The notes under the pieces were generated by a model. The model did no database searches. It saw only the letters and a list, made by a program, of their open reading frames with translations, and was not told the DNA's origin. The translations under genes and the position numbers were made by a program. From the NCBI RefSeq assembly GCF_028128615.1, contig NZ_AMDP01000014.1, forward strand, positions 62,001-126,000: a stretch of DNA of 64,000 bases. Reading direction: 5' to 3'. The stretch's first letter is position 1. Each line of letters begins with the position of its first letter. Positions 55,454 to 64,000 of this stretch are shown piece by piece. Source of the stretch: Enterococcus sp. 5H. GTDB taxonomy: Bacteria > Bacillota > Bacilli > Lactobacillales > Enterococcaceae.

Positions 55454-56223
55454 TTTATTGGACTATTGCAAGTACATTATTCGCTTATTTTATTGTTTGG
55501 TTTGTCATTTCTACTAGTAAAAATAATTATTCTTTAGTAGATATCGCTTGGGGGGGAGGTTTTGTTGTAGTTGCATGGGTTGGATTTTTGACTACCCTAA
55601 ATATGACCGTGCAAGGTATTACTATTCTTACCTTAGTATCACTGTGGGGGATTCGCCTATTTTTACATCTAACACGACGTAACTGGAATAAGCCAGAAGA
55701 TTATCGCTATGTGAATATGCGAAAGCGCTGGGGAACAAAATTTGTTAACTTAAAAGCTTTTTTTAATGTTTTCTTTTTACAAGGTATCTTACTATTTATT
55801 ATTTCATTGCCAATCATGCATACTTTCTCTAAAGAAACAGTTAGTTTTAGCTGGTGGCAATGGTTTGGGATCATTTTGTGGATATTAGGTTTTATTTTTG
55901 AAGTTGGAGGAGACCGACAATTAGAAAAATTTAAAAAGAAGCCAGAAAATAAAGGGAAATTATTAACGACAGGTTTTTGGTCTGTGACAAGGCATCCAAA
56001 TTATTTTGGTGAAGCAACGTGTTGGTGGGGAATATTTCTTATTGCTATTACGCAGTTATCAGAAATATGGTTGATTATTAGTCCGGTTCTAATTACATTA
56101 TTGTTGTTATTTGTTTCAGGAGTTCCTTTGCTAGAAAATAAGTATAAAGACCGCTCTGATTTTCAAGAGTATGCAAAACGTACACCTAAGTTTTTTCCAA
56201 GCATAGGGAAAAAAGGTCTATAA
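55450..56223 (+). CDS. DUF1295 / steroid 5-alpha-reductase-like membrane protein
   Basis: A 257-residue membrane protein with about six helices of the DUF1295 family. Motifs [32 protein letters not shown], and the C-terminal [20 protein letters not shown] with [16 protein letters not shown] are shared with isoprenylcysteine methyltransferase and steroid reductase folds. Those enzymes modify lipids. It overlaps the DAK2-DegV gene by four bases, so a role in modifying fatty acids or membrane lipids with that protein is plausible but unproven. Confidence 0.82.
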   Translation: MIYWTIASTLFAYFIVWFVISTSKNNYSLVDIAWGGGFVVVAWVGFLTTLNMTVQGITILTLVSLWGIRLFLHLTRRNWNKPEDYRYVNMRKRWGTKFVNLKAFFNVFFLQGILLFIISLPIMHTFSKETVSFSWWQWFGIILWILGFIFEVGGDRQLEKFKKKPENKGKLLTTGFWSVTRHPNYFGEATCWWGIFLIAITQLSEIWLIISPVLITLLLLFVSGVPLLENKYKDRSDFQEYAKRTPKFFPSIGKKGL

Positions 56224-56460
56224 GCTAATGCCATATTTAAAGCATGTTAATAATATAGTATGTAAGTCTGATTTTAATTGAGTGTCGACGGTATGGTAAT
56301 TCATTCACTAAAATAAAAAACCAGTATTAGTTTAATGATATATGATGATAGGATAGAAGGGCTAAATCTCAAAAATAAGAAGGCTTTCACGATAAAGGGT
56401 ACCTCCTTGGTACTTCCTAAATTTTGGATCCAAGTATGTGCTATTTTAAATTAGATCGTA

Positions 56461-56495
56461 CCTCATATTGTTGCGTAACAATATGAGGTTTACTT
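56461..56495 (+). terminator. Hairpin, possible terminator of the DUF2177 operon
   Basis: CCTCATATTGTT and AACAATATGAGG pair perfectly around GCGT. The tail TTTACTTA is only moderately U-rich. Confidence 0.5.
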
Positions 56496-56514
56496 ATGGA
56501 GACTTCAATTTTTT

Positions 56515-56568
56515 AGTAAGCGTTTGCATATAATTCATATATATTATACAATGTTATAGAAACGTTTC
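56515..56568 (+). promoter_or_regulatory. Two cre/LacI-type operators before the GH144-like gene
   Basis: AGTAAGCGTTTGCA (56515-56528) and GAAACGTTTC (56559-56568, perfect palindrome) both carry the central CG and flanking A/T of CcpA and LacI-family operators. They lie 44 bases apart, four helical turns, on each side of a TATA-rich -10 region. This suggests sugar-responsive repression, perhaps by looping. Confidence 0.5.
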
Positions 56569-56594
56569 GATAAAAAGTGAAAAGGAGATTTTTT

Positions 56595-58718
56595 GTGAAA
56601 AATATAGTCAAATTTATAACTTTTCTTTCTTTAATTACCATCTCACTATCGTTTACTGTGCCAACTTTTGCTCAAGAGGATGACAAAAATCAAACTTTAG
56701 AAGCACAAGCATCTCAAGATGATGTACTAAGCATGTTATTTAGCAATAGTTATGACGTTTTTAGAGATTTAAGAAATGATATCGGAGTTTACAGAGATAG
56801 TGTATTACTTGAACCAGGAGAGAATTATCATCCATCCTCTGTTGCAGCTACTGGTATCGGCTTAATGTCATTAACTATTGCAGATAAAAAGAATTGGGAA
56901 TCAGATGCATTAGAAAAAGCGAAACAAACTGTAGCAACCATGACAGACCAAACAGCAGGGTTTCATGCTGATCGAACGTCAAATGGATTTTATCGGCATT
57001 TTATCAATATGGAAACAGGTGCACAAGAATGGAATTCGGAATACAGTACAGTTGATACAGCTATATTTTTAGTAGGTGCTTTGTTTGCTGAAAAGTATTT
57101 TAATGATCCGGAGTTAAGCGAATCTGTTGCTAAACTTTATCATTCAATTGATTTTGAAGCGACTATTGCGGATATTGACACTGGCGGTATTTACCTTACG
57201 ATGAATGAAGATGGAACAGGCGTAGCAAATTCTATTACTTTACCTTATAACGAATATATTATCGTAGCGTGGTTAGCGTATAATCAAAATAGTAGTAATC
57301 CCGAAAGTAAAGCTGTTAAGTTGTGGCAAAACCATTATGAAACGCCAGAAAATCTTTTGAATAAGCAATTTGACGGTTTAAGTCTTTTAACAGATCATCC
57401 AGACCATTATTTATCATCTTTTACCCTACTTTTTCCGTATTACATGGTAAATATGTTCTCAAAATCAAGTGAGTATAATGTTTACATTGAAAATACTTAT
57501 AAAGCTGACAAACTTTGGAGTGCAGGAACAAATAAAACAAATCCTTATGAATGGGGAAATGGCGCCGGAGCAGCACCAGCAGAATATGGCTATCATGCTG
57601 ATTCAATTAACAACAATAAATTTATAGTGATTTCACCTCATATTATTTCAGGATTTTTACCTGTTAATCCGAGTGGAGCTCAAGATTTACTGGATATATA
57701 TACGAATAAAAAAGGTATTTATCAGTTACAATCTGATACTTCTAAGGAAATTCTTTGGCGCTATAGTATTGAAGAACCAGATTGGAAAGCAAATTCAATC
57801 CAAGGTATTGATTATTCAACTTTTCTTTTTGGTCTTGCAACGTTAGATAATGATTTGGGTATGAGTTTTTTCCAAACTAACAATAACTTTTTTACGAATG
57901 TTACTTTTGATTTAAATGGCGGAACAGGTACAGTTCCTCCAGCACAACATTTAGCTGTTGGAGACGTTTTACAAGAGCCAACGTCTAAACCAACACGTTC
58001 TGGTTATACTTTTGTTGGATGGAGTCCAAAAGCAGATGGCTCAGAAGAAGTCTGGGATTTTACAGCAAGTTCAGTACCAGACGGTGACGTGACCTTTTAT
58101 GCGCAATGGGCTGAAAACACATCAATTGTTACTTTCGACCTAAATGGGGGAACAAGCGAGATACCACTAGAACAATCTATAGCAGTTGGAAGCAAGATAC
58201 AGGAGCCAACGCCTGAACCAACGCGTATGGGGGACACTTTTACTGGATGGAGTTCTAAGGTTGATGGTTCAACAGGGCTTTGGGATTTTGTAACTGATGT
58301 AATGCCGGATAGTGATTTGACTCTATATGCACAATGGCAGATCAACACCTATACTGTGACTTTTGATTTAAACGGGGGAACAAGTGAGGTGCCACCAGTA
58401 CAAAATGTAGTGTTCGGAGCAAATGTGCAAGAGCCAACATCAAAACCAACTCGCACTGGCTATAATTTTAGTGGATGGTATGATGAAAATGATAACATCT
58501 GGGAATTTAACAAGATGACAATGCCAAATAATGATCTGAAATTGTATGCACATTGGGAAAAAAATAATGTAACAGAAGATCCAAGTAACTCAAAAGGCGG
58601 GAATACATCCCAAACGAAACCGACGAAGCTGCCATCAACTGGCGAAATATTTGATTTTTTAAGTATAATTGGGTTTTTGATGGTTAGTGGATTAGCTATT
58701 GTCTTTTATAAAAAATAA
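56595..58718 (+). CDS. LPXTG-anchored glycoamylase/GH144-like enzyme with InlB repeats
   Basis: A 707-residue surface protein. A signal peptide (to about residue 25, PTFAQED) is followed by an alpha/alpha toroid domain (about 40-430) with the blocks GFYRHFINMETGAQEWNSE (part), STVDTAIFLVGALFAEKYF and LPYNEYIIVAWL, typical of the glycoamylase family PF10091 that includes GH144 endo-beta-1,2-glucanases. Three InlB-type B repeats (VTFDLNGGT...YAQW, about 435-655) and a sortase signal LPSTGE with helix and YKK close it. Start GTG at 56595 follows AAAAGGAGA. It probably degrades a beta-glucan or similar chain at the cell surface. The catalytic Glu/Asp of GH144 were not verified. Confidence 0.72.
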   Translation: MKNIVKFITFLSLITISLSFTVPTFAQEDDKNQTLEAQASQDDVLSMLFSNSYDVFRDLRNDIGVYRDSVLLEPGENYHPSSVAATGIGLMSLTIADKKNWESDALEKAKQTVATMTDQTAGFHADRTSNGFYRHFINMETGAQEWNSEYSTVDTAIFLVGALFAEKYFNDPELSESVAKLYHSIDFEATIADIDTGGIYLTMNEDGTGVANSITLPYNEYIIVAWLAYNQNSSNPESKAVKLWQNHYETPENLLNKQFDGLSLLTDHPDHYLSSFTLLFPYYMVNMFSKSSEYNVYIENTYKADKLWSAGTNKTNPYEWGNGAGAAPAEYGYHADSINNNKFIVISPHIISGFLPVNPSGAQDLLDIYTNKKGIYQLQSDTSKEILWRYSIEEPDWKANSIQGIDYSTFLFGLATLDNDLGMSFFQTNNNFFTNVTFDLNGGTGTVPPAQHLAVGDVLQEPTSKPTRSGYTFVGWSPKADGSEEVWDFTASSVPDGDVTFYAQWAENTSIVTFDLNGGTSEIPLEQSIAVGSKIQEPTPEPTRMGDTFTGWSSKVDGSTGLWDFVTDVMPDSDLTLYAQWQINTYTVTFDLNGGTSEVPPVQNVVFGANVQEPTSKPTRTGYNFSGWYDENDNIWEFNKMTMPNNDLKLYAHWEKNNVTEDPSNSKGGNTSQTKPTKLPSTGEIFDFLSIIGFLMVSGLAIVFYKK

Positions 58719-58732
58719 TAAATGCTACTTGT

Positions 58733-58770
58733 AAACGGTATTAGGAAATTGTCCTGATATCGTTTTTTCT
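58733..58770 (+). terminator. Terminator after the GH144-like gene
   Basis: AAACGGTATTAGGA pairs with TCCTGATATCGTTT with wobble pairs, followed by TTTTCT. Confidence 0.7.
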
Positions 58771-58868
58771 AATGTACTTTAAAAAGAAATTGTTAAGAAG
58801 GAAACTTCCACATATGTTAAACTAAATGACAACAAGTGTTTTACCGTAAAATAAAGGAGCGAAATACT

Positions 58869-59297
58869 ATGACATTCCAAAACAGAACCCCAAAATTCAT
58901 AGATCCCAAAGATGCAATTTCAATAACAAAAGAAAATGGCACAAAAGTTGGTTATTATCTATTTGATACATTTGAAATCCATACGAACGTAATTCCCGAA
59001 AAGTCTGTACAAGATTGGCACAGTCATCAAGAGATCGAGGAGATCATTGTTGTTAATAAAGGAAGCTTGTTATTAGAATGGATTGGAAATGAAATAAAAC
59101 AAAGAAAAGTGAACTGTGGTGAAATTATTAGGATGAACAATAGCATTCATCGAATCTCCAATATAGAAAATTCCCTAGCAGAATGTACTATTTTTAGATT
59201 TGTAGCTCCTGAAAAAGACCAATCTGAAGTGATAAAGAATGATAAACGAATTTATACAGATGAAGAGATAGAAAACTTATTGCTATTCGAAACATAA
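58869..59297 (+). CDS. Cupin-domain protein
   Basis: A 142-residue single-domain cupin. Metal-binding-type residues are visible in DWHSHQEIEEIIVVNKGSLL (His, His, Glu) and in the second motif GEIIRMNNSIHRISN (His). It is cytoplasmic with no HTH. Such proteins bind small acids or sugars, or act as isomerases or dioxygenases; no assignment is possible. The start at 58869 is fixed by AAAGGAGCG. It is closed by a bidirectional terminator. Confidence 0.72.
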   Translation: MTFQNRTPKFIDPKDAISITKENGTKVGYYLFDTFEIHTNVIPEKSVQDWHSHQEIEEIIVVNKGSLLLEWIGNEIKQRKVNCGEIIRMNNSIHRISNIENSLAECTIFRFVAPEKDQSEVIKNDKRIYTDEEIENLLLFET

Positions 59298-59340
59298 AAA
59301 TAAAATTGTAACAGAAGTCGTTTAAACTTGAGCAATTGGA

Positions 59341-59384
59341 CTAAAACCCGCACAATGCGTTTTATTGCATTGTGCGGGTTTTAG
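59341..59384. terminator. Perfect 18-bp bidirectional terminator
   Basis: 59341-59358 pairs exactly with 59367-59384, with A4 and T4 at the stem ends, between convergent genes. The following AAGCGAAACGCTTTTGTCTCAGCCTCC (part, 59395-59421) resembles the end of the dispersed repeat on the minus strand. Confidence 0.88.
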
Positions 59385-59474
59385 AAAATTGTCGAAGCGA
59401 AACGCTTTTGTCTCAGCCTCCACATTTCCACTTAGAATATCAAGAGAGCAAGTAATAAGTGTTATAAAATTTTT

Positions 59475-61235
59475 TTAAAACTGATGATCGGTTTTTTCCC
59501 CAGAATAAAACTCGTTAGCCCAATGAACAGTGATGATATTTTCACCATTGCTTTGAAGGTTAGTTAATGAAACATCTTTAACACTTTCTCTAGCAAGTAG
59601 TCCTCTAGCAGGAATTGTAAATGAATCTGATTGTTCTCCATTTAGAGTGTAATAAACTGGCATTGCTACAGTGTTGGTATTAACAAACGTTACAACGGCT
59701 GAATTTGTTGTTGGACTAGTACTTTTCACTCTAAAACCAACATTATTGATAGAGGCAATACCAATATTTTGATTGATTGTTGTGATTCCTGAAACTTGTT
59801 CGAAGAAATAAGTACCAATGATTTTTTTATCAGCTAGAGCAGCAGGTTTTCCTTCGATTAATTCTTGTGAAACAGGACTATCTGTTGCAATACCTAAATA
59901 GATTTTTTGTCCATATGGTAATTTACTCAGTTCATAATCTCCAACAAGAGAAGGTGTCCGCACAGAGCCTAACACATTTCCAGCTTCGTCATAAGCAGTT
60001 AAATCAACTGCACGTAATGACTCTAACGTGTCTTTTCGCCCATTTAAATTTGTATCGTTAAAAACAGAACCAGTGATGCTGGCATATTGTTGGATTCCAA
60101 AGAAAAACTGATTTGTCTTTCTAATTTTTAATCCAGTCAGATCATAAGAATTACCAAATGTATCAACTTTTGCAAAACGCATTGCGGGAACATTATCAAT
60201 TAAACTTCCTAGTGAGCGTAGTTGTGTAGTTGTTTTTGTAATCGTGGTTGAATTGTCTTCACCGATGATTTCAGCATAATTTATTTTATCAATTTCATCT
60301 GCAAGTTTAGGGAAGATAGATGCTAGTAGTTTGATATACGTATTATCTGAATTTGTATCGATATCTCCAGTAGCAATTAAATCAGGATTGTTCAAGATAC
60401 TTGCTAGATCGCCGCCTTGGATAATCTCTAAAATGGCCGCAATTTTACTTGTATTTTCCGCAAGTCCAGACAAGGTTAAATCAAATGGTGAACGTAAAAT
60501 GATATAAAGATCCGATGAAACATCAGGTAAATTAATTATTTTTCCGTCTTTAGTTGTTCTTAAATAGATAGCATCAGCGATATCAATATTTCCGCTTAAT
60601 GAATTTAAAAGTAAACTCGTAATATCTAAATTCGAAAGTTCATCCGAATCTAAAACTTGTACAAGACGACGAAGATTGATGATAATCATAGTTTTATTGT
60701 TTAGAATAGACTCATCTGCATCCATCAGTCCATTCCAGTTCGTATCTTCAAAAGGTAAAATGTCTAATGAAGTCACTCTTTTTAACGGTAAATTCGCTGA
60801 GTATAAAAGTGTAGAACGATCATTTGCTTCAATCTGAACAATCCCGTTTAATTGCTCACCAGTTTCTGAAACAGCATTTCTATCAAATGCAATTGCTCGG
60901 TAATTTGAATCGAAATTGTATCTTACGTAATAGGTATTGCGTTTTAATTTTGTGAAAGCAAATGTTCCTAACGTACCAGTTGTAGTTGATTGAACTGCGT
61001 TTTGATTATTTACAGCATCAGTCAATGATTCATACAAGATCACTTGCTGACCGGAAACTGCTACTTCTAAATTTTTAAGCTCCATTACTCCATTCTCATT
61101 AAGATCTTGATAAACAGATCCTGAAATTGTATTAACGGGTAAATTTAATAAAGACGCCTCTGCTCTATGACTAAAACCAAATAGACCGACAAAACTTACT
61201 AACAAAACAAATAACTTCAATTTTTTTAAATCCAT
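59475..61235 (-). CDS. Secreted protein with SdrD-B-like repeats
   Basis: A 586-residue exported protein. Signal peptide to about residue 28 (SHRAEASLL). SdrD_B/Cna-B type beta-sandwich units with Ca-binding loops are visible at ISGSVYQDLNENGVMELKN, FEDTNWNGLMDADESI and ITGSVFNDTNLNGRKDTLES, each with D-x-N-x-NG. The middle (about 190-350) is Leu/Ile/Asp-rich without a known domain. The end carries a short beta domain (TVHWANEFYSGEKTDHQF) and has neither LPXTG nor WxL, so it is released or held non-covalently. AAAGGGAG precedes the ATG. It is likely an adhesin or matrix protein. Confidence 0.75.
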   Translation of the reverse strand: MDLKKLKLFVLLVSFVGLFGFSHRAEASLLNLPVNTISGSVYQDLNENGVMELKNLEVAVSGQQVILYESLTDAVNNQNAVQSTTTGTLGTFAFTKLKRNTYYVRYNFDSNYRAIAFDRNAVSETGEQLNGIVQIEANDRSTLLYSANLPLKRVTSLDILPFEDTNWNGLMDADESILNNKTMIIINLRRLVQVLDSDELSNLDITSLLLNSLSGNIDIADAIYLRTTKDGKIINLPDVSSDLYIILRSPFDLTLSGLAENTSKIAAILEIIQGGDLASILNNPDLIATGDIDTNSDNTYIKLLASIFPKLADEIDKINYAEIIGEDNSTTITKTTTQLRSLGSLIDNVPAMRFAKVDTFGNSYDLTGLKIRKTNQFFFGIQQYASITGSVFNDTNLNGRKDTLESLRAVDLTAYDEAGNVLGSVRTPSLVGDYELSKLPYGQKIYLGIATDSPVSQELIEGKPAALADKKIIGTYFFEQVSGITTINQNIGIASINNVGFRVKSTSPTTNSAVVTFVNTNTVAMPVYYTLNGEQSDSFTIPARGLLARESVKDVSLTNLQSNGENIITVHWANEFYSGEKTDHQF

Positions 61236-61680
61236 ACTTTCTCCCTTTCATTTTTCCTCTGCTTGATATTCTAAAGTTAAAACTATTCGCACTTAAAATG
61301 ACGAATCATTGTTTTCAGCAATTAAAAGTGCCTAGTTTATTTTAACAAACGATAAAAGTTATTTATTTCTTTTTTTTATCTGTAAAGATAAATTTTTGAT
61401 AATAAATAAATTTGTGAAAAATCTAATTTATTGGTGTTGTTTTGTTTTTTGTGCCAGATAAAATTTGTTTACTCTGTTTTTTATTTTTAAATATTTGTTA
61501 TTTATATTTACCTTAAAATGATTGGTGCATCCTAAAGTAGTAGTTGTAAAACTGTCCTTAAGATTGGTTATAGGGGAGTTTTTTTGTATAAAGATTGTAT
61601 AAAGAAATGTTGCTAACTTTAACACTATCTTTATATAAAATTTGCTATTGTAAATGTATCAACCAAAGGAGAGAACATCG
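61236..61680. other. 445-bp AT-rich region before kdpFAB
   Basis: It holds the promoter of the SdrD-B-like gene on the left. On the right, TTGCTA (61610-61615), 18 bases and TATAAA (61634-61639) may drive kdp. No ydaO (c-di-AMP) riboswitch or other structured leader was recognised, and no operator for KdpE was identified. Confidence 0.4.
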
Positions 61681-61761
61681 ATGATTATTATTGCTGGTAT
61701 TATCGCAGGGTTACTGCTTATCTACTTATTTTATGAATTATTTTGGGGGGATCAACGGTGA
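61681..61761 (+). CDS. kdpF: KdpF small subunit
   Basis: A 26-residue single-helix peptide, [20 protein letters not shown] followed by FWGDQR. KdpF stabilises the KdpFABC high-affinity K+ pump in the membrane. It starts after AAAGGAGAG, and its stop overlaps the GTG start of kdpA (GTGA). The length and hydrophobic pattern match the family (about 29 residues). Confidence 0.88.
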   Translation: MIIIAGIIAGLLLIYLFYELFWGDQR

Positions 61762-63440
61762 GTACTATCTTTATTCAACAAGTGATTTTTATAATTGTTT
61801 TAATTAGTTTAGCTATTCCACTAGGTATTTATATCTACAAGGTAATGACAGGGAAAAAGAATTTACTAACGAAAGTAATTCAGCCAGTCGAAACTAAAAT
61901 ATATCAATTTCTAGGAACACCAGCACAAAAGGAAATGACAGCAAAACAATATGCAACAAGTGTTCTGGTCTTTAGTTGCTTTTCGTTTTTTGTGTTGATG
62001 GCGATGCTTTTAAGCCAAGGTTTTTTACCATTAAATCCGGAAAAACTGCCAGGAACTAGTTTGTCTTTGGCTTTTAATACAGCCGCAAGTTTTGTGACAA
62101 ATACAAACTGGCAAGCCTATGCAGGGGAAGATACGTTGTCGATTTTTACTCAGGCATTTGGACTGACTGTTCAAAATTTTGTTTCAGCAGGCGTCGGGAT
62201 TGCAGTTCTTTTTGTATTACTTCGTGGGTTTACTAATCGAACAAGTAAACATCTTGGGAATTTTTGGCAAGATTTGACGAAGGTTATTTTATATATTCTG
62301 TTGCCGCTCTCTTTTATCGTATCTTTAATATTAATTTCGCAGGGAGTCGTTCAAACATTTGCAGGTTCAGTGGAAACAAGTAGTTTGGAGTTTGGCGAAA
62401 AAATCTTTTTACCATTGGGAACAGTTGCTAGTCAAGTGGCGATTAAACAATTAGGGACAAACGGCGGCGGCTATTTTGGGGTCAATTCTGCTCATCCTTT
62501 TGAAAATCCCAACTTAATTAGTAACTTTGTTGAGAATTTGTCAATCTTATTAATTCCAGTTGCTTTGATTGTGGCGTTTGGTTTATTCGTGAAAGAATGG
62601 AAGCAAGGAAGAACAATTATGATTGTTTCCTTTGGTTTTTTGATTGCGGCTTTAATTGGTGTAACATTAAGCGAATATTATGGACCGTCATTTAGCCACG
62701 TAATTGGGCAAATGAATATGGAAGGAAAAGAAACTCGTTTTGGCATTGGCTGGTCTAGTCTTTGGGCGGTCAGTACGACAGCTGCATCCAATGGGTCAGT
62801 TAATAGTATGTTAGATAGTTTCACTCCGTTAGGCGGTTTGATTCCGATGTTTCTGATGCAGTTAGGGGAAATTATTTTCGGTGGAGTCGGTAGTGGTTTG
62901 TACGGCATGCTGGTTTTTATTTTACTGGCAATCTTTATTGCAGGTTTGTTAGTGGGAAGAACTCCAGAGTATTTAGGGAAAAAAATCGAACCTTTCGATA
63001 TGAAAATGGTATGCTTAGTCATTTTAACACCGCTATTTTTAACTTTAATTGGCACGATGCTGTTTATTCTCAATCCGCAGGCAACTAGCTGGTTAACGAA
63101 TCAAGGACCGCATGCTTTTTCAGAGATTTTATATACATTTACATCTTTAGCTAATAATAATGGTAGTGCTTTTGCTGGACTTACAGCAGATACGACATTT
63201 TTAAATATTTTAGGTGGAATCATTATGATTCTCTCACGCTTTATACCTATGCTGGCAGTTATTTATCTAGCTTCAAATTTAGGGAAAAAGAAAATCGTCG
63301 CAACAGGTTCCGGTTCACTTTCAACAACGAACGCAACGTTTGTTACGATGTTAATTATCGTGATTTTAGTCGTTGGTGCACTAAGCTTTTTACCATCAAT
63401 GGCACTTGGACCAATTGCTGAACACTTTTTGACAAAATAA
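61758..63440 (+). CDS. kdpA: Potassium-transporting ATPase subunit KdpA
   Basis: A 560-residue K+-channel-like subunit of KdpFABC with about ten helices. Four filter loops are visible, including [45 protein letters not shown] and [14 protein letters not shown]. It forms the K+ entry path of the pump. Start GTG at 61758 overlaps the kdpF stop. An alternative TTG at 61743 would lie inside kdpF and is less likely. KdpB follows 19 bases downstream. Confidence 0.95.
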   Translation: MSTIFIQQVIFIIVLISLAIPLGIYIYKVMTGKKNLLTKVIQPVETKIYQFLGTPAQKEMTAKQYATSVLVFSCFSFFVLMAMLLSQGFLPLNPEKLPGTSLSLAFNTAASFVTNTNWQAYAGEDTLSIFTQAFGLTVQNFVSAGVGIAVLFVLLRGFTNRTSKHLGNFWQDLTKVILYILLPLSFIVSLILISQGVVQTFAGSVETSSLEFGEKIFLPLGTVASQVAIKQLGTNGGGYFGVNSAHPFENPNLISNFVENLSILLIPVALIVAFGLFVKEWKQGRTIMIVSFGFLIAALIGVTLSEYYGPSFSHVIGQMNMEGKETRFGIGWSSLWAVSTTAASNGSVNSMLDSFTPLGGLIPMFLMQLGEIIFGGVGSGLYGMLVFILLAIFIAGLLVGRTPEYLGKKIEPFDMKMVCLVILTPLFLTLIGTMLFILNPQATSWLTNQGPHAFSEILYTFTSLANNNGSAFAGLTADTTFLNILGGIIMILSRFIPMLAVIYLASNLGKKKIVATGSGSLSTTNATFVTMLIIVILVVGALSFLPSMALGPIAEHFLTK

Positions 63441-63459
63441 GAAAAAGAAGGGGATTCCT

Positions 63460-64000
63460 TTGAAAAATACACAAGCGAAACGCAATGTTTACTTAGACGC
63501 GTTTAAATCATCGTTTCAAAAATTGGCACCTACAATTCAAATAAAAAATCCGGTTATGTTAGTTGTTTACACAGGTGCAATTTTAACAACAGTGCTTTAT
63601 ATACTTACTTTTTTTGGACATGTAGATGCTAACCCATTTTTTATTTTAGCGATTGCCATTATTTTATGGCTGACGATTTTGTTTGCTAACTTTGCTGAAT
63701 CAATTGCGGAAGGTCGCGGGAAAGCTCAGGCTGAAAGTTTAAAACAAGCGAAAAAAGAAGTAACAGCGCATAAAGTCGTTTCAATTGAAGCAGCTCAAAA
63801 TAAAGAATTTACACCAGTTCAATCATCTGAGTTGAAAAAAGGTGATTTAGTTTATGTAGCTGCGAATGAACAAATTCCGATGGATGGCGATGTCATTGAT
63901 GGTGCGGCTTCAGTAGATGAAAGTGCGATTACAGGAGAATCTGCTCCGGTTATTCGTGAATCTGGCGGTGACCGTAGTGCGGTAACAGGAGGAACCACGG
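63460..64000 (+). CDS. kdpB: Potassium-transporting ATPase subunit KdpB, N-terminus (cut by window edge)
   Basis: About 180 codons of the P-type ATPase subunit are present. It opens at TTG after AAGGGGATTCC, with KNTQAKRNVYLDAFKSSFQK, two membrane helices, and the ANFAESIAEGRGKAQAESL and actuator SAITGESAPVIRESGGDRSA segments; the TGES motif is intact. The phosphorylation site and remaining helices are beyond the edge. KdpC and regulators, if present, would also lie outside. Confidence 0.93.
   Translation, partial: MKNTQAKRNVYLDAFKSSFQKLAPTIQIKNPVMLVVYTGAILTTVLYILTFFGHVDANPFFILAIAIILWLTILFANFAESIAEGRGKAQAESLKQAKKEVTAHKVVSIEAAQNKEFTPVQSSELKKGDLVYVAANEQIPMDGDVIDGAASVDESAITGESAPVIRESGGDRSAVTGGTT

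Larger units (their letters stand above)
56224..56594. other. 371-bp intergenic region with terminator, repeat fragment and operators
   Basis: Between 56345 and 56400 lies a decayed copy of the dispersed repeat (GATAGAAGGGCTAAATCTC, AAAAATAAGAAGG, TTTCACGA). A perfect 12-bp hairpin at 56461-56488 may be the terminator of the preceding operon. Two operator-like sites and an AT-rich promoter for the GH144-like gene follow. Confidence 0.5.

Noticed and set aside
61428-61625. A 65-codon minus-strand frame before kdpF
   Set aside because: It is low-complexity Lys/Asn/Thr-rich, has no ribosome site and lies in AT-rich DNA where chance frames are expected.
61236-61680. A c-di-AMP (ydaO) riboswitch before kdp, as in some Firmicutes
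   Set aside because: None of the conserved blocks of that class were found in the leader.

Overview
The window reads as chromosomal DNA of an Enterococcus or a very close relative. It is AT-rich, has strong GGAGG-type ribosome binding sites, and carries WxL / DUF916 surface-protein genes, LPXTG anchors, lipoproteins and PTS sugar genes. It also holds copies of a dispersed intergenic repeat whose consensus (GAGGYTGRGACAGAAGTG...) I associate with enterococci. Species cannot be decided from the sequence alone. No rRNA, tRNA, CRISPR array or intact insertion sequence was seen.

Left part (1-8.7 kb): the edge cuts a TIR-domain gene, which follows a XerC/D-like tyrosine recombinase. A perfect 15-bp inverted repeat lies between them and covers the TIR gene's ribosome binding site. 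Next come a WYL regulator with a DJ-1/PfpI gene, a small unknown gene, two tandem structured RNAs with terminators, an OmpR-type two-component system, a MerR regulator divergent from a monooxygenase/DUF2798 pair, a PepSY lipoprotein and an HdeD-like membrane protein.

Metabolic and transport part (8.7-29.5 kb): a MucBP surface protein with an internal sorting-signal-like segment; an AraC regulator with a PTS EIIC and an intracellular GH3 beta-glucosidase behind a cre-like site; a Fur-box operon (nitroreductase, FecCD permease, ATPase, binding lipoprotein) for ferric-chelate uptake; a LysM protein; a GH1 phospho-beta-glucosidase; a flavin disulfide oxidoreductase; an MFS transporter. Two metal riboswitch units follow: a yybP-ykoY (Mn2+) element before a P2-type ATPase and an M-box (Mg2+) before mgtE.

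Surface locus (29.6-45.0 kb): a secreted beta-helix protein, a divergent Mga-like regulator, a small protein, and a winged-helix protein with a degenerate receiver. Then a 1113-residue double-lectin/MucBP/WxL protein, a small LPXTG protein, two WxL proteins, a DUF916/DUF3324 protein and a membrane protein. The run ends with a nucleotide-sugar dehydrogenase and a hyaluronan-synthase-like glycosyltransferase. This looks like a regulated WxL surface complex coupled to synthesis of a uronic-acid polysaccharide, and it is the most system-like part of the window.

Right part (45-64 kb): a YczE-type membrane protein, cardiolipin synthase, glutathione peroxidase, DUF2871, a DUF969-DUF979-pcp-DUF979 operon (probably pyroglutamyl peptide / 5-oxoproline use), a lipocalin-like protein, a DUF2177 / DAK2-DegV fusion / DUF1295 operon, an LPXTG-anchored glycoamylase/GH144-like protein behind two cre/LacI-type operators, a cupin, a secreted SdrD-B-like protein, and the start of kdpFAB, cut by the right edge.
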